NCBI GenBank assembly: GCA_021732845.1
Contig: JAKFUF010000060.1
Span: forward strand, 60,317 to 124,316
Length of the DNA: 64,000 bases
Origin: Planctomycetaceae bacterium
GTDB lineage: Bacteria; Planctomycetota; Planctomycetia; Planctomycetales; Planctomycetaceae
Reading direction: 5' to 3'
Shown: in pieces, positions 26,349 to 36,950 of the stretch
Layout of the letters: each line of letters begins with the position of its first letter
Numbering within the stretch: the first letter of the stretch is position 1
Notes under the pieces: model-generated
Databases searched by the model: none
What the model saw: the letters and a program-made list of their open reading frames with translations, nothing else
Told to the model about the DNA's origin: nothing
Translations under genes and position numbers: made by a program

Positions 26349-26523
26349 TAACGCGTGCCGGCTCATTGGCGGATCAACGAATCCAAATCGAACTGTTATT
26401 TTGCTGCGCTCCTTGCGATCCACGCACCGTTTCGTCGGACCAGCCGACTTTGAGGGCGCGGACTGCCCGGAACATGCGTCCGGGCCGGCATGACGGCCGC
26501 GATGCATGCGGTCGCGGCAGGCT

Positions 26524-29500
26524 CTATTGCGCCGCTGCCGGGATCGGCAGGACCAGCACTCGCGGATCCTGCGTGGCGATCGCCAGTTCTTTGCCGTCCG
26601 GGGAATAGGCCAGATTGTGCCCGGCAGCGACCGGCAGCGACTGGTGGTGCAGGATCGTGCCGTTGAGGTCCCAGATGAACAGTTCGCCGGCATAGTCGAG
26701 CGTGGCGATGCGGTTGCCATTGGGGTTGAACGCTGCCCGGTAAATGGGGGCGTTGTGGCCGACGACGCTGCGCTGCAGTTTGGGATCGTTGACGTGCCAC
26801 AACTGCCAGGTCCGGGCGGTGTTGCCAGCGATGAGCCAGCTTCCGTCTGGCGAGAGCGTCAGGTTCAATGGACTGCCTTCCACCCCCAAATAGCTGCGAA
26901 TCTCTTTGCCCTGCGTGTCCCACATGCGAACCGACTTGTCGGCCGAGGCTGAAAAGATCCCCTGGTTGTTGGGCGGAATGGCGACTCCGTATACCCGGCC
27001 GGAATGTCCACCAAAGGTGGTCAGGGGCTTCGTTGTCAACAGGTCGAGAACCGACACCTGGGCACCTGAAGCCACGGCCAGCCGCTGGTTGTCGGCGCTG
27101 AAGCTCAAGGCATCAATCGGTGCCGTGAACGGGAGGTCGGTATGGGCAGCGTTGGATAACAACTGCCAGCGGCGGACGGAGCGGTCGAAGCTGGCGGTGA
27201 AGGCTGTCCGGCCATCGGGCTCCCAGGCAATGCGGGCGATGTCGGCGGTGTGTGCCACGGCTTCCTGACGCAGCACGAGTTCGGTGGCTTCCTTGGTGCG
27301 ATTGACCACGTAGTGCCGCAGGATCTTGTCGGCCCCGCCGACGAGCAGTCGATCCCCGGTGGCGGAAAGGGCCACCGTGTGCATCACGGCGGGCATGGCG
27401 AGCGCGGCGACTGGCTGCTTGGCATCGCCGGCAGCCCACAGCCGCAGTTGCAGGTCGTCGCTGACGGTGGCGAGCCACTTGCCATCGGCCGACTGGGCAA
27501 AGCTGCGGATGGGAGACTGCACGTCGAACCGGGCCATCGGTTTCAAGTCGGCGGCGTTGGTCTGGAGCAGCAGCCGGTCGGCTCCGGAACTGAAGATCTG
27601 CGTGCCATCGGGCGAAAAGGCGATGCGCGACACCGCTCCTTGATGCGCCGCCAGCGACCGCAGGGCCGAGACCGGCCACATGCGGACCGTGCGGTCATTG
27701 CTGGCGGTCACCATTTGACCGTCAGAGGCGAAGGCGACCCGGGTCACGGATGCGGTATGCCCGGCGAGCCGCTCCAATTCGACGACGGCCAGCATGTCCC
27801 AGATGTGAATCAGGTTGTCATCGCCACCCACCGCGATCCGCGACCCGTCGGCGTTTGTCCCGAGACTGCGGACCACCGCTGCCTGGGGGAGAGCCATCTC
27901 GGGCGCGACCTGGGCGGCGCCTTGGGCGGCGGCGAGACTCCATACCCGCACCTGCTTGTCGTTCCCCGCGGCCAGCACGCGCGTGCCGTCGGGGGTGACC
28001 AGCATGCAGTTCTGCACGTCGGCGGCTCCGGTCAGGGTTGAAAGCGGCACCTCGGGGACCCCGACCTTGGCATCGTTGAGCTTCCAGACGCGCAGGGTCT
28101 TGTCGACACCGCAGGTCACCAGTTGCGCACCGCCCGGAGCGAATGCCAGCGCGGTGACCGCCCCCTCATGCCCCACGCCGAGGAACCGCGTGGCAAAGTG
28201 GTGCAACGTCGCCTGATTGTCCGCCGAACCGGCCAGCAGGGTGCGATTGTCAGCCGCCACCGCGACACAGGTGAGCGGTGCAGTGCAAAGCGTATCCTGC
28301 AGAAGCTTGCCATCGGCGGAACGGTAGACCCGCAGATGCTGGTCGGCTCCCGTCACCGCCAGGAAGCTGCCATCGGGACTGTAGCAGACACCAGAGATGG
28401 CGGCGGGCGTGGGGATCTTATGGGTCACCGCTCCGTCAGCCGCCTTCCACAAGTACAGGTGCCGGTCGGTCAACAGCTCTGACCCACCAGCGGCAACCTG
28501 TTCACCGTCGCCGCGAACAGCCACGTAGCGCGGCGCGGCCTCGCAACCTCCAAAGGGTCGCACAATCTGGCCGGTCGCCAGATCCCACAGCTTCACGACC
28601 TTGTCATCACCAGAAGTCAGGAACTGCTGCCCGCCTGGTGCGAACCGCACCCCGTAAGAGCGGGCGGGGTCCACCACATACAGCCGCCGGGCCGCCAGCG
28701 GCCACTGCCGCAGCGACTTGTCGGCGCTGCCGCTGACCAGCGACAGACCATCGTGGCTGAATGCCACATCCAGCACGGGTCCGGTATGGCCGGGGAACCG
28801 CTGCAGTTCCTTGCCGGTCGCCAGGTCGATCACCCGGACGATGGCATCGTCCGCGGCGACGGCCATGCTCTTCCCATCGGGGCTCCAGTTCAAGCCGCGA
28901 ACTGGCGCTGGCAGCACCACCGCGGCTCCGACCGCCTGGGCATTGGCCAGGTTCCACACCCGCAACGACTTGTCGAGGCTCACCGCCGCCACCTGCAGGC
29001 TGTCGGGCGAGACGCGGACACGGGTCACCGCGTCGGTGCAGCCGCCGTAGACCACGACCTGCTTGCCATCGGCGAGATTCCACGAACGGGCGGTCTTGTC
29101 CTGTCCGCCCGAGACCAGTGCCTGACCGTTTGGCGCGAACGCCACGCTCAACACGGGTCCTTCATGTCCCGGGATGACGCGCTCAATGGAAACCGTGAAC
29201 ATCCGCAGCGAACCATCGGCGTGGCCCACCGCGAGGCTCTTGTTGTCCGCGGCAAATGCCACCCCGGTTGGCTGCAGATTGGGCGTGGCGTACGACTGCA
29301 GGCACCTGCCGGCAACATCCCACAGACGTGTGCTGCCATCCGCCGAAGTGCTGGCCGCCTGCTCATTGTTGGCGGCGAAGGCGAGTCCGGCAATCGCGCC
29401 CGTGTGCCCCATTCCCGTGGCGATCGCCGTGCCGTTGGCGGCCATCCAAAACTTGACCTGTGTGTCGACGCCACCCGTGACCACGCGCATCCCGTCGGCG

Positions 29501-31884
29501 CTGAAGGCGACCGCCGTCACCGCCGCGCCATGGTTGATGGTACTGACCACGATCCCGTCGGCCGGACGAAAGACACGGACCGAACCGTCCGAGGAACCGG
29601 CGGCCATCGTCAGCCCGTCGGCGGAGCGGGCCAGCGACATAATCGTTTGGCTGGCTCCGGCAATCGTGCGGACCTCGACACCGTCGGCAATCGATGTCTG
29701 ATGCACAAGGTTGTCCGAGCCACCCCAGAGAATCTGCGTGCCATCGGCGTTGAAGGCCAGGGCACGGACATCGGCCGGCAGTTTTTCCAACACTTTGGCG
29801 AGAGAGCCATCGGCATTGAAAATGCGGATGGCCTTGTCGGCGCTGGCGGTCGCCACTTGGCTGTTGTCGCCTTTCCAAGCCACGGCCATCACCGGGCCGG
29901 GATGGTCCTTGAGCACAGGACCCGCCTTGCCATCAGCGGTCTGGTTCAATTTGACGGTGTTGTCCGCCGCGGCCGTGGCCACCCATGTTCCGTTGGGGCT
30001 GATGGCGACGGCATGGATCGGCTTGTCATGTGCGGGTGTGACACGGGGCGCGACAGGATACGACCAGACACGCAGCGTGCCATCCTGTCCCGCGGAGACC
30101 AGCTTCTCGGCCTGCGGATGGAAGGCGATGGCGTTGACGCCGCCAGTATGGCCGGTGAGCATGTGGCGGTCGGTGCCATCGGCGTTCCAGAATTGAATCC
30201 CCCCCTGCACCGTGGCTGCCGCGAGCAGTTTGCCCGAGGCTTCGGCGGCAACTCCCGTGACAGCCGCGCCCAGCGGTGGCAACGCCTTCTGCAACTGACC
30301 CGTGGCCGGGTCGAACAGCCGCACCGTCTGGTCGGCGCCGCCGGCGATCCAAGACTTTCCGTCGCCAGAAAGGGCAACGGCCTGGACCGCCTCCGTCGGA
30401 CCCGCCAGCGGGCGGGCGGGAATGGCCGGAAGCTCCCACAGTTTCACGAGGCCGTCGCCGCCGCTGGTGAGCCACTGTTTGCCGTCGAGGCTCCAGTCGG
30501 CGGCAGTGACGCCCCCCGTGTGCGCGGCGACCTCGGCCAGCAGCGCCTTCGTCGCGGGCGACCAGACCCGCAGCATCCCGCTGCTGTCGCCGGACAAGAG
30601 CTTGGCGGAATCGCCAGAGATCGCCAGGGCGGTCACTGGCTGCGCGTGGCCTTCCAGCGTGACCTGGGGCTTGCCGTCGCCCGACCACAGCCGGACGGTG
30701 TTGTCGGTGCTGCCCGTGACAAACGTCTTGCCGTCCCGGCTGGCTGCCGCCGCCTGCACGGGACGCACATGTCCCGCGAGCGGCACCGGGGGCTGTGGCA
30801 AATCCCACAACCGCACCGTGCCATCCTGCCCCACGGAAGCGATCTGACCTGTCTTGGGGTGGAAGGCGACGGCATGCACCGCCCCCTCATGGCCGCCCAG
30901 GGTCCGCAGATCGGCTCCGTCCTTGGTGCTCCAGAACTTCAGCAAACCGGTGGCACTGCCCGTCGCCACCACCGCATTGTCGGCCCGCAGCGCCAGTCCG
31001 CCAACAGCCCCCGGCTGTCCGGGGAACGACCGCACCACCTGGCCCTTGACGGGGTCGATCATCAGCACCTGCTGGTCGTTGCCGGCGGACAGGAGAAACG
31101 TCCCGTCACTGGAAACGGCGAGCCCCGTCACGACATCGTTGTGGCTCCCCACCTGCCGCGGCAGCGCCGGAGGTGCGCGAAAAATTCGCAAAAACCCCTC
31201 TTTGTCCGCCGTCACCACCGAGTCGGCCTTTGGCGGAATGGCCAGTGCCGTTGTTCCCGGGGTGGAAAGCGTGGCTGCCAGTTCACCATTTTCCAGCTTC
31301 CACATCCGCACCAGTCCGTCGGCATAGCTCACGACGAGATGGGTGGGGGTCAGCCCCAGGCCGGTGCATTCGCCCGACGACCCGGGAAAGTCGCGCAGGT
31401 GCCGGCCATCGGCCACATTCCACTGCCGCACCAGCCCGCCCTTGTCGACACCGTAAATGGTCTTGCCATCGGCGGCGAGCACCAGCCCGGTCGGCTCATT
31501 CCCCTGGTTCGCGCCGCCGAACGACGGCAGTGGCTCACGCACCAGCATGTCATACATCCGCAGCCGCCGGTCCTGCCCCCCAGACGCCAGCCGCAAACCA
31601 TCCTTGGAAACGGACAGAGTCAGCACCCGGCCCGCGTTGGGATACGTCAGCAGCAGCTTCCCGGTCTCGCGATCCCACAACCGCACGGTTTCGTCGAACC
31701 CACCCGAGACCAGCGTCTTGCCATCCGCCGACCAGACGACAGCGAACGGCGACTTGGCATGGCCTTCGAAATATCGCAGCGCCGGCGGCGTCTGGGCCAT
31801 CGTGGCCGGGGCACTGATGAAGACGGCCGTAACGGCCGCAAGCACGCGGCAGCAGACTCCCGTGGAACATCCGCGATGGCTCAT
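26524..31884 (-). CDS. Giant secreted WD40-repeat protein (~42 blades)
   Basis: A 1786-residue protein. It has a signal peptide (residues about 1-31, ending ATMAQ) and then almost nothing but WD40 repeats of about 40 residues, each with a GH/H dipeptide, V..VAFSPDG, (S/A)GG.D..VR.WD. By eye I count about 42, which would make six seven-bladed propellers. No enzymatic domain is visible. Known: WD40 propellers are protein-interaction platforms and are unusually numerous in planctomycetes. The signal peptide suggests a periplasmic or cell-surface scaffold. ATG 31884 was chosen for its position before the signal peptide; 31893 is possible and 32001 is too long. The gene is divergent from the DUF1559 gene with 256 nt between them. 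Confidence 0.88.
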   Translation of the reverse strand: MSHRGCSTGVCCRVLAAVTAVFISAPATMAQTPPALRYFEGHAKSPFAVVWSADGKTLVSGGFDETVRLWDRETGKLLLTYPNAGRVLTLSVSKDGLRLASGGQDRRLRMYDMLVREPLPSFGGANQGNEPTGLVLAADGKTIYGVDKGGLVRQWNVADGRHLRDFPGSSGECTGLGLTPTHLVVSYADGLVRMWKLENGELAATLSTPGTTALAIPPKADSVVTADKEGFLRIFRAPPALPRQVGSHNDVVTGLAVSSDGTFLLSAGNDQQVLMIDPVKGQVVRSFPGQPGAVGGLALRADNAVVATGSATGLLKFWSTKDGADLRTLGGHEGAVHAVAFHPKTGQIASVGQDGTVRLWDLPQPPVPLAGHVRPVQAAAASRDGKTFVTGSTDNTVRLWSGDGKPQVTLEGHAQPVTALAISGDSAKLLSGDSSGMLRVWSPATKALLAEVAAHTGGVTAADWSLDGKQWLTSGGDGLVKLWELPAIPARPLAGPTEAVQAVALSGDGKSWIAGGADQTVRLFDPATGQLQKALPPLGAAVTGVAAEASGKLLAAATVQGGIQFWNADGTDRHMLTGHTGGVNAIAFHPQAEKLVSAGQDGTLRVWSYPVAPRVTPAHDKPIHAVAISPNGTWVATAAADNTVKLNQTADGKAGPVLKDHPGPVMAVAWKGDNSQVATASADKAIRIFNADGSLAKVLEKLPADVRALAFNADGTQILWGGSDNLVHQTSIADGVEVRTIAGASQTIMSLARSADGLTMAAGSSDGSVRVFRPADGIVVSTINHGAAVTAVAFSADGMRVVTGGVDTQVKFWMAANGTAIATGMGHTGAIAGLAFAANNEQAASTSADGSTRLWDVAGRCLQSYATPNLQPTGVAFAADNKSLAVGHADGSLRMFTVSIERVIPGHEGPVLSVAFAPNGQALVSGGQDKTARSWNLADGKQVVVYGGCTDAVTRVRVSPDSLQVAAVSLDKSLRVWNLANAQAVGAAVVLPAPVRGLNWSPDGKSMAVAADDAIVRVIDLATGKELQRFPGHTGPVLDVAFSHDGLSLVSGSADKSLRQWPLAARRLYVVDPARSYGVRFAPGGQQFLTSGDDKVVKLWDLATGQIVRPFGGCEAAPRYVAVRGDGEQVAAGGSELLTDRHLYLWKAADGAVTHKIPTPAAISGVCYSPDGSFLAVTGADQHLRVYRSADGKLLQDTLCTAPLTCVAVAADNRTLLAGSADNQATLHHFATRFLGVGHEGAVTALAFAPGGAQLVTCGVDKTLRVWKLNDAKVGVPEVPLSTLTGAADVQNCMLVTPDGTRVLAAGNDKQVRVWSLAAAQGAAQVAPEMALPQAAVVRSLGTNADGSRIAVGGDDNLIHIWDMLAVVELERLAGHTASVTRVAFASDGQMVTASNDRTVRMWPVSALRSLAAHQGAVSRIAFSPDGTQIFSSGADRLLLQTNAADLKPMARFDVQSPIRSFAQSADGKWLATVSDDLQLRLWAAGDAKQPVAALAMPAVMHTVALSATGDRLLVGGADKILRHYVVNRTKEATELVLRQEAVAHTADIARIAWEPDGRTAFTASFDRSVRRWQLLSNAAHTDLPFTAPIDALSFSADNQRLAVASGAQVSVLDLLTTKPLTTFGGHSGRVYGVAIPPNNQGIFSASADKSVRMWDTQGKEIRSYLGVEGSPLNLTLSPDGSWLIAGNTARTWQLWHVNDPKLQRSVVGHNAPIYRAAFNPNGNRIATLDYAGELFIWDLNGTILHHQSLPVAAGHNLAYSPDGKELAIATQDPRVLVLPIPAAAQ

Positions 31885-32047
31885 GGGTGACATCTCGATG
31901 AAGTGCAACAGGCCCGGATCTGAATCGTCGAAGCGTTGGCAGTGTACCGCGCCGCCAGCACTGGCGTCTGCATTGATGGAAAAACGCCCCTGCCTGCACA
32001 TCCGCCAACCTCGCTGTTATCGCCACGAGAATTCTTTTGCAATTATA

Positions 32048-32076
32048 TTGCATTTGCAGTCTATCTTGCGTAGAGT
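32048..32076 (+). promoter_or_regulatory. Candidate sigma-70-like promoter with overlapping palindrome, upstream of DUF1559 gene
   Basis: TTGCAT (32048-32053) and TAGAGT (32071-32076) are separated by 17 nt and lie 65 nt before the DUF1559 start. The -35 element overlaps a perfect inverted repeat TGCAATTATATTGCA (32038-32052), the only AT-rich palindrome in this divergent region. It could be an operator controlling the DUF1559 gene and/or the WD40 gene. The match is by eye and planctomycete promoters are poorly defined. Confidence 0.35.
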
Positions 32077-32140
32077 CTTGCCGAGGCGGCGCGACGGTTC
32101 GCCGCGGATTGCAGACCTTGATCAATGCGGGAGAGGCACC

Positions 32141-33220
32141 ATGACGCGATGGCGGAGGACGGGATCTCGGTGTGGGTTCACGCTGATAGAGTTGCTGGTG
32201 GTCATCGCCATCATTGCCATTCTGGTGGCCCTGCTGCTTCCGGCGGTCCAGCAGGCGCGGGAAGCGGCGCGACGGACACAATGCCGCAACAACCTCAAGC
32301 AACTCGGGCTGGCACTGCACAGCTACGAGAGCACATACACCCTGTTTCCGCCGAGTTCGGGATCGTCGAGCTATTCGGCCCAGGCACGGCTGCTCCCTTA
32401 CATGGAGCAGGCAAATCTGCAGAACACCATCGATTTCTCCCAGCCCCTGCTGACTGGTTCGGTCACCAGCCGTGTGTTGAACCCCTTTTACGCGAATGTG
32501 GCCAACCAGGTCGTGCCGTCGTTCCTCTGTCCGAGTGATCCTGCGCCTGCGGTGTATCAGGTCCCGATGGGATCGCCGGCCGTGACGTATGGCTTCGCGG
32601 CGAACAACTACATGGTCAGTTTTGGCAGTGGGACCGGCACAAACTATGACGACCGCCATGCGACCGACGGCATGGTCTGGCAGAATTCCAATGTGCGGAT
32701 CCGCGACTTTCTGGACGGCACGTCGAACACCGTCGTGATGTCGGAAGCGATCCGCAGCGACGGACCGACAACGGTCCTGCCGGCAGGAACACTGCCGCAG
32801 TTTCCGTATCGGCAGATGCTCAGCCTCACGAGTGGTGTCTCCGCCAGCAGCACATCCGCGGGATATATCGCGAGCGGTGGGGCGTGGCCCGCGGGACTGA
32901 TCTCAAACCCCAACCTGGCGGCGGCAGTGCCCGCGGGCACCAACTGGACAGGGACATCGACCGGCACGGGGCGCGGCGGAAGTTGGCTGCGTGGCCTCAA
33001 CGCCTCGGTCAACACCAACGGATACACCACCCCCAACAGCCTGATTCCCGACGTGCTGATGCACGGAACCGGTTTCTTTGCGCCGCGCAGCTTTCACACG
33101 GGCGGGGCTCATGCCCTGTTGGGCGATGGAGCCGTCCGCTTTGTGGGCAACAGCATCGATGCCGCGCTGCACCGCGCGATTTACAGCCGCTCTGGCGGCG
33201 AACCGGGCGGAGAGTTTTGA
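32141..33220 (+). CDS. DUF1559 protein with type IV pilin-like N-terminal methylation signal
   Basis: A 359-residue planctomycete DUF1559 (SBP_bac_10) protein. Seen: the prepilin cleavage site [13 protein letters not shown] after a short basic leader, a single N-terminal helix, then [25 protein letters not shown]. The C-terminus has the family H-x9-DG cleft ([18 protein letters not shown]). Known: processed by a prepilin peptidase and probably exported by a type II-like pseudopilin route. ATG 32141 with GGGAGAGG about 7 nt upstream is clear; the open frame extends far upstream only because it is the shadow of the WD40 gene. Function is unknown; these proteins occur in dozens of paralogues. 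Confidence 0.95.
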   Translation: MTRWRRTGSRCGFTLIELLVVIAIIAILVALLLPAVQQAREAARRTQCRNNLKQLGLALHSYESTYTLFPPSSGSSSYSAQARLLPYMEQANLQNTIDFSQPLLTGSVTSRVLNPFYANVANQVVPSFLCPSDPAPAVYQVPMGSPAVTYGFAANNYMVSFGSGTGTNYDDRHATDGMVWQNSNVRIRDFLDGTSNTVVMSEAIRSDGPTTVLPAGTLPQFPYRQMLSLTSGVSASSTSAGYIASGGAWPAGLISNPNLAAAVPAGTNWTGTSTGTGRGGSWLRGLNASVNTNGYTTPNSLIPDVLMHGTGFFAPRSFHTGGAHALLGDGAVRFVGNSIDAALHRAIYSRSGGEPGGEF

Positions 33221-33324
33221 ACGCCTCAGCCAGCACTCCGCACCCGCGCCAACCAATTCGACAACGCCTGCGTCATGGCTGTCTCCGGCCGTGACCACCT
33301 CCCTCCTTCACACTGGAGTCCACC

Positions 33325-34749
33325 ATGATCTTCACGCCGCGCCACCAGCCACGCTTTATCTCGCAACCGGCGAAGTCCGGTCTGTGGCTTGGGCTGTTCA
33401 CAATCGCCATCTGCTTCACACATCCGCTGCACGCCGCTCCTCCCGCTCCGCGCATCGCCACGCGGGTCTTCTTTCAGGATGACGACAGCCGGTTGCTCAA
33501 GTGGGCCGACCTGCTCCTCACCACGAACGAATTGAAGCTCGGACCAGTGAGCCGGGTGGATGGCTTTCCGACTCTCGACGGCAAACGGCAGAGCCTGGTG
33601 CAGATGGAGGCGGCACGCGGCAAAATCCTGATCGGTGTCCGCGATGACGACGACGGACATTTTCAAAGCGGTTGGGCGCTGATTGACACTGGCGTTGACG
33701 AAGAGGAGCACGAATCGCACTCGCATTGGGACTATGTGAGACCGCCTCGGGTGCTGGCCAGCGTTCTGGATGACAAGCAGGGGAATCCTGCTCATCTCTA
33801 CTGTTACGACGAGGTGTTCTACCTGGCCAACGACAAGCTCAACGGCTTCACGCGCCTCGATCCCGAGGGAGTGACGGCCGCCACGGATCCGGCCACGGTG
33901 AAGAGCCGGGCGGTGTTCCATGCGGGAGGCGGCGGACACATCACGCTGGCCGCCATTGGCGGATCCGTCGGATATTCCACGTGGATCGACCGCGAGGGGA
34001 TCAACAAGGGCCGCGTGGATGTTGCGGCTCTGCGGTCCGACGGCGCGGGCCAGGTGCGGTATTCGCTGAGCCTGCCTGCGGGCGGCATTCATGGGGCGAC
34101 CGCCTGCCAGGGCAAGGTTTTCTTCGCGCCATCCCACGGCATCTGCTGGCTGACCGCCGACACACAGCTCCAGACCGATCCGCAACAGGTCAAGATCCAT
34201 CACCTCTCGCTGGGCAAGGACGGCGACAATCCACGCCGGACCGGAGCATTCACCACCTTCGGCAGCCACGTCGCCTTCAATTCTGGAGCGGGTTCCCGTG
34301 CTGAGGTTGGTTTCATGGATGCGACCAAGCCAGCCATTCAAATCCACCGTGTGCCGATCAACATGGCGGAAGGCAATCGTCCGACGGGACTGGAGATCGT
34401 TCAGCCCCGCAAAGGGTCGCCGCTCGCGTTTGTCTTCCATGACCATTCCGCCGATGTCTCCGCTCCCAACCGCCTCTCGTTGATTGAAACGGATCCCAAC
34501 CAGGACGGCGACTGGACCGACGCCAAGGTGGCGCTGGAGACCGACGTGGGACCGGCGCGCGGGGAGGGCCACGCCGGCCATCACAGTGTCACCTTCGATG
34601 CCGACCGCCGCCGGGCCATCTTCACCAACCCGGGCGATGCCACGCTGGTTGTGATTGCCCTGGACGAACGCCGGCCGGTGGCCACGTTTCAAATCGGCGG
34701 CGTTCCCTCCAAAGTGATCGCGGTGGGCGGCCGGGCCGACAGTCATTGA
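33325..34749 (+). CDS. Secreted, probably beta-propeller protein with His-rich loop
   Basis: A 474-residue exported protein (signal peptide about 1-37, LGLFTIAICFTHPLHA). The mature part alternates strands such as GKILIGVRDDD, KVFFAPSHGICWL and RAIFTNPGDATLVVIALD, in the manner of YncE/six-seven bladed propellers. Residues about 125-137 read DEEEHESHSHWDY and the C-terminal third has GEGHAGHHS, so metal binding is plausible. I cannot name a family. It follows the DUF1559 gene by 104 nt, possibly as an operon. Its TGA stop (34747-34749) is at the same time the left target duplication of MITE copy 3, which starts at the very next base. Confidence 0.75.
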   Translation: MIFTPRHQPRFISQPAKSGLWLGLFTIAICFTHPLHAAPPAPRIATRVFFQDDDSRLLKWADLLLTTNELKLGPVSRVDGFPTLDGKRQSLVQMEAARGKILIGVRDDDDGHFQSGWALIDTGVDEEEHESHSHWDYVRPPRVLASVLDDKQGNPAHLYCYDEVFYLANDKLNGFTRLDPEGVTAATDPATVKSRAVFHAGGGGHITLAAIGGSVGYSTWIDREGINKGRVDVAALRSDGAGQVRYSLSLPAGGIHGATACQGKVFFAPSHGICWLTADTQLQTDPQQVKIHHLSLGKDGDNPRRTGAFTTFGSHVAFNSGAGSRAEVGFMDATKPAIQIHRVPINMAEGNRPTGLEIVQPRKGSPLAFVFHDHSADVSAPNRLSLIETDPNQDGDWTDAKVALETDVGPARGEGHAGHHSVTFDADRRRAIFTNPGDATLVVIALDERRPVATFQIGGVPSKVIAVGGRADSH

Positions 34750-34964
34750 GGATCGCGGCAACAATAACATGGTGAAGTTGCTTGGGATGGACGCCGATTG
34801 AGGGCAGATTCATCAGCCGGCACGCGTTAGCGCGCGTTAGCGTCCGGTTCGTGGCGTTGGCGTCTTCCGATTATCCTCCAACCGGGGGCTAAGGCCGGCT
34901 AAGGCCCTCCGGCTCATTGGCTGTGCGGCTCGTCAAAAATCGACAGTTATTCTTGCCGCGGTCC
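34750..34964 (-). mobile_element. MITE-like repeat copy 3
   Basis: A 215-bp reverse-orientation copy with TGA duplications at 34747-34749 and 34965-34967. The left duplication is the stop codon of the preceding gene. Compared with copy 2 it has an extra 10 bp (a second GCTAACGCGC unit near 34826). The rest of the gap to 35106 has no gene. Confidence 0.87.
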
Positions 34965-35106
34965 TGACTGGGCCACGGTCGCCAACCAGAGGATCGGGAG
35001 TCGTGGTGCGGTGGCCAATGACTCAATGACCAAATCCCAATGACCAATGGGCCGTCGCTGAGCCACGCTGTTTTCGAACTGTGATGATCTCGAACCGGAG
35101 CCAAAC

Positions 35107-35511
35107 ATGACATCGCGATCCATCCTGGCCTGGGGAGTAATCGCTCTGACATTGATCGGATGCGGCGGCCCGTCTCCGGCACCAGCCGGCACCACCGGGA
35201 TCATTCGCTGTGGTTCAACCACCTTGAGCGACGTCCATGTCACCGTGCATCGGGGCGATTTGGGATTCTGGGAGCCCGTCGGCTTCGGTGTCAGCGGAGC
35301 CGACGGCCGCTTCGAACTGCGTGACAACCTCGCAACCGGTCCCCTGTGGCTCAAACCCGGGCGATACCGCCTGACCATCGAATCGGTGGGACCAACACCG
35401 CTCGTGTGGACTGCCGCCCATTTCGATCCGGCTCTGACTCCGTTGCGGCGGACTTGGAGTGAGATTGATACGACCCTCGACCTTGAGGTTCCCGAGCCAT
35501 CGGCAATGTAG
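35107..35511 (+). CDS. Lipoprotein with carboxypeptidase-regulatory-like fold
   Basis: A 134-residue protein with an N-terminal lipobox (LIGC, Cys19) and a compact beta-sandwich of the transthyretin-like type: GIIRCGSTTLSDVHVTVHRG, then GVSGADGRFELRDNL and LKPGRYRLTIES. This pattern of small lipoproteins with one carboxypeptidase-regulatory-like domain is frequent in planctomycetes, where they often sit beside DUF1559 genes. Here the nearest DUF1559 gene is 1.9 kb upstream. Presumably anchored in a membrane facing the periplasm; function unknown. Confidence 0.8.
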   Translation: MTSRSILAWGVIALTLIGCGGPSPAPAGTTGIIRCGSTTLSDVHVTVHRGDLGFWEPVGFGVSGADGRFELRDNLATGPLWLKPGRYRLTIESVGPTPLVWTAAHFDPALTPLRRTWSEIDTTLDLEVPEPSAM

Positions 35512-35649
35512 TCGACTCCGCCCAGCGGTGACCGATACCAAACTGACCGATCGCAGACTTGCCGAACGTCCTCCGGCGCGTGACAGTGATCCTTTGCAAC
35601 CCTTTTGGCCTGGGTCGCTTCACTTAAGTCACACGATTCGAGCCACACG

Positions 35650-36942
35650 ATGGCAGAGGGCGAAGCATTTCTTCGTGAAATCATCGCCGTCCCCGACGAC
35701 GACGGGCCGCGGCTGGTCTATGCCGACTGGCTGGAGGAGCGCGCCGACCCGCGCGGCGAGTTCATTCGCGTCCAGTGCGAGGAGGCCCGGCTGGAAGATT
35801 GTGCGCGTCGCAAAAAACTGCGGAGCAGGGCGAAGCAACTGCTGCAGGCGCACGGCAAACAGTGGACCGACAGCTTGGATGCCACAGGCGCGGGGAATGA
35901 ATTTCGCGATCCGGAGTATCACCGCGGTTTCGTGGAAACGGCGAAAATGAGCCTCCGGTTTTTTCTCAGGAGCGGGGCGGGTGTGATGACGCGAACCCCG
36001 TTGCGGTGCGTCACGCTGACCTCTGGTGACAGTCTCCTGCCGCAGCTTGCTCAGGCTGAACATCTGCGGGGGCTGCGGGACCTGCACTTTCTCCATAACG
36101 AGTTTCCAGAAGCGGACGCCATCGAATTTGTTCAGTCTCCCTCTCTGGCAAATCTGCGGTCCTTCCGGCTGCACGGCTATCGCATCCACACGAATGACTT
36201 TGGACGGGCACTGGTCGGTGCGCCGTTTCAGAACCTGACTGCACTGGACTTGGGATTCACGCGGCCAATCGCCGCCGACTGGGTGGAGACCTTCTTGGAA
36301 GCCCCGTGGCTCCATGGCATCGAATCCCTCCGTCTCCGTGAATTGAGTGACGCGGCAGTCCGCGAGGTCGCGGCCAGCCCGCGGCTGGTCAAATTGAAAG
36401 ACTGGGACTTGTCGGCTTTGCGGCTCCCACTGAGTGCCCAGACCGGCCGCGCGCTCGCCGAGTCGCCAATGGCAGCACGGATGGAACAGTTGAAGTTGGA
36501 AGGTCGGTGGATGGATGCCAACGGACTGCGGGCCTTGGCGGCCGGCAACTGGACACTGCTGCATTATCTCAACTTCAACGACGCCCACCTGGGCACCGCG
36601 GGCGTGCAGGCGCTCGCCGCCGGAAACTGGCCGGCGCTGAGGGTTCTTAATCTGGCGGCGGCCGAAATGGGCAGCACGGGCCTCGCCGCGCTCCTCAGCC
36701 GCCCGTGGCTCAAATCCCTGGAGCGACTGAGTCTGCGGGGCAACAACTTGACCAGGCAAGATGTTCTGGATCTGATCGCCTCCCCGAACTGGTCCCACAC
36801 GACGGACATCAATCTCGCCGAAAATCAACTCACTCGTGAGGACGCCCAAGAAATACAGCAGAATCTCGGTCGGATCGGTTCGTTGCGGGCCGAACTCCGG
36901 CGTGTCACCGAAGGACGCGGTCCGGCTTTAATCCACGAATAG
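35650..36942 (+). CDS. TIGR02996-domain protein with LRR-like repeats, paralogue 1
   Basis: A 430-residue protein. The first ~50 residues are the TIGR02996 repeat-companion domain (FLREIIAVPDDDGPRLVYADWLEERADPRGEFIRVQC). The remainder has leucine-rich repeats of ribonuclease-inhibitor type (LRVLNLAAAEMGSTGLAALLSRPWLKSLERLSL). ATG 35650 aligns with the paralogues; the frame from 35605 is longer. It is the first of three tandem paralogues (gap 8 nt, then 25 nt), probably one operon. Known: the domain companions LRR/SEL1-like repeats in planctomycetes; function unknown. No signal peptide, so cytoplasmic. Confidence 0.88.
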   Translation: MAEGEAFLREIIAVPDDDGPRLVYADWLEERADPRGEFIRVQCEEARLEDCARRKKLRSRAKQLLQAHGKQWTDSLDATGAGNEFRDPEYHRGFVETAKMSLRFFLRSGAGVMTRTPLRCVTLTSGDSLLPQLAQAEHLRGLRDLHFLHNEFPEADAIEFVQSPSLANLRSFRLHGYRIHTNDFGRALVGAPFQNLTALDLGFTRPIAADWVETFLEAPWLHGIESLRLRELSDAAVREVAASPRLVKLKDWDLSALRLPLSAQTGRALAESPMAARMEQLKLEGRWMDANGLRALAAGNWTLLHYLNFNDAHLGTAGVQALAAGNWPALRVLNLAAAEMGSTGLAALLSRPWLKSLERLSLRGNNLTRQDVLDLIASPNWSHTTDINLAENQLTREDAQEIQQNLGRIGSLRAELRRVTEGRGPALIHE

Positions 36943-36950
36943 GGCTCAGA

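Noticed and set aside
28753..31890. 1045-codon plus-strand open frame
   Set aside because: It is the antisense shadow of the WD40 gene. The minus strand has the repeats and signal peptide; the plus translation is Arg/His/Gln-rich without any family.
34622..34813. Recurrent NLPSIGVHPKQLHHV-like peptide, also at 19530-19585 and 48618-48684
   Set aside because: The conservation is of MITE DNA, not of protein; the frames have no common start, stop or ribosome binding site.
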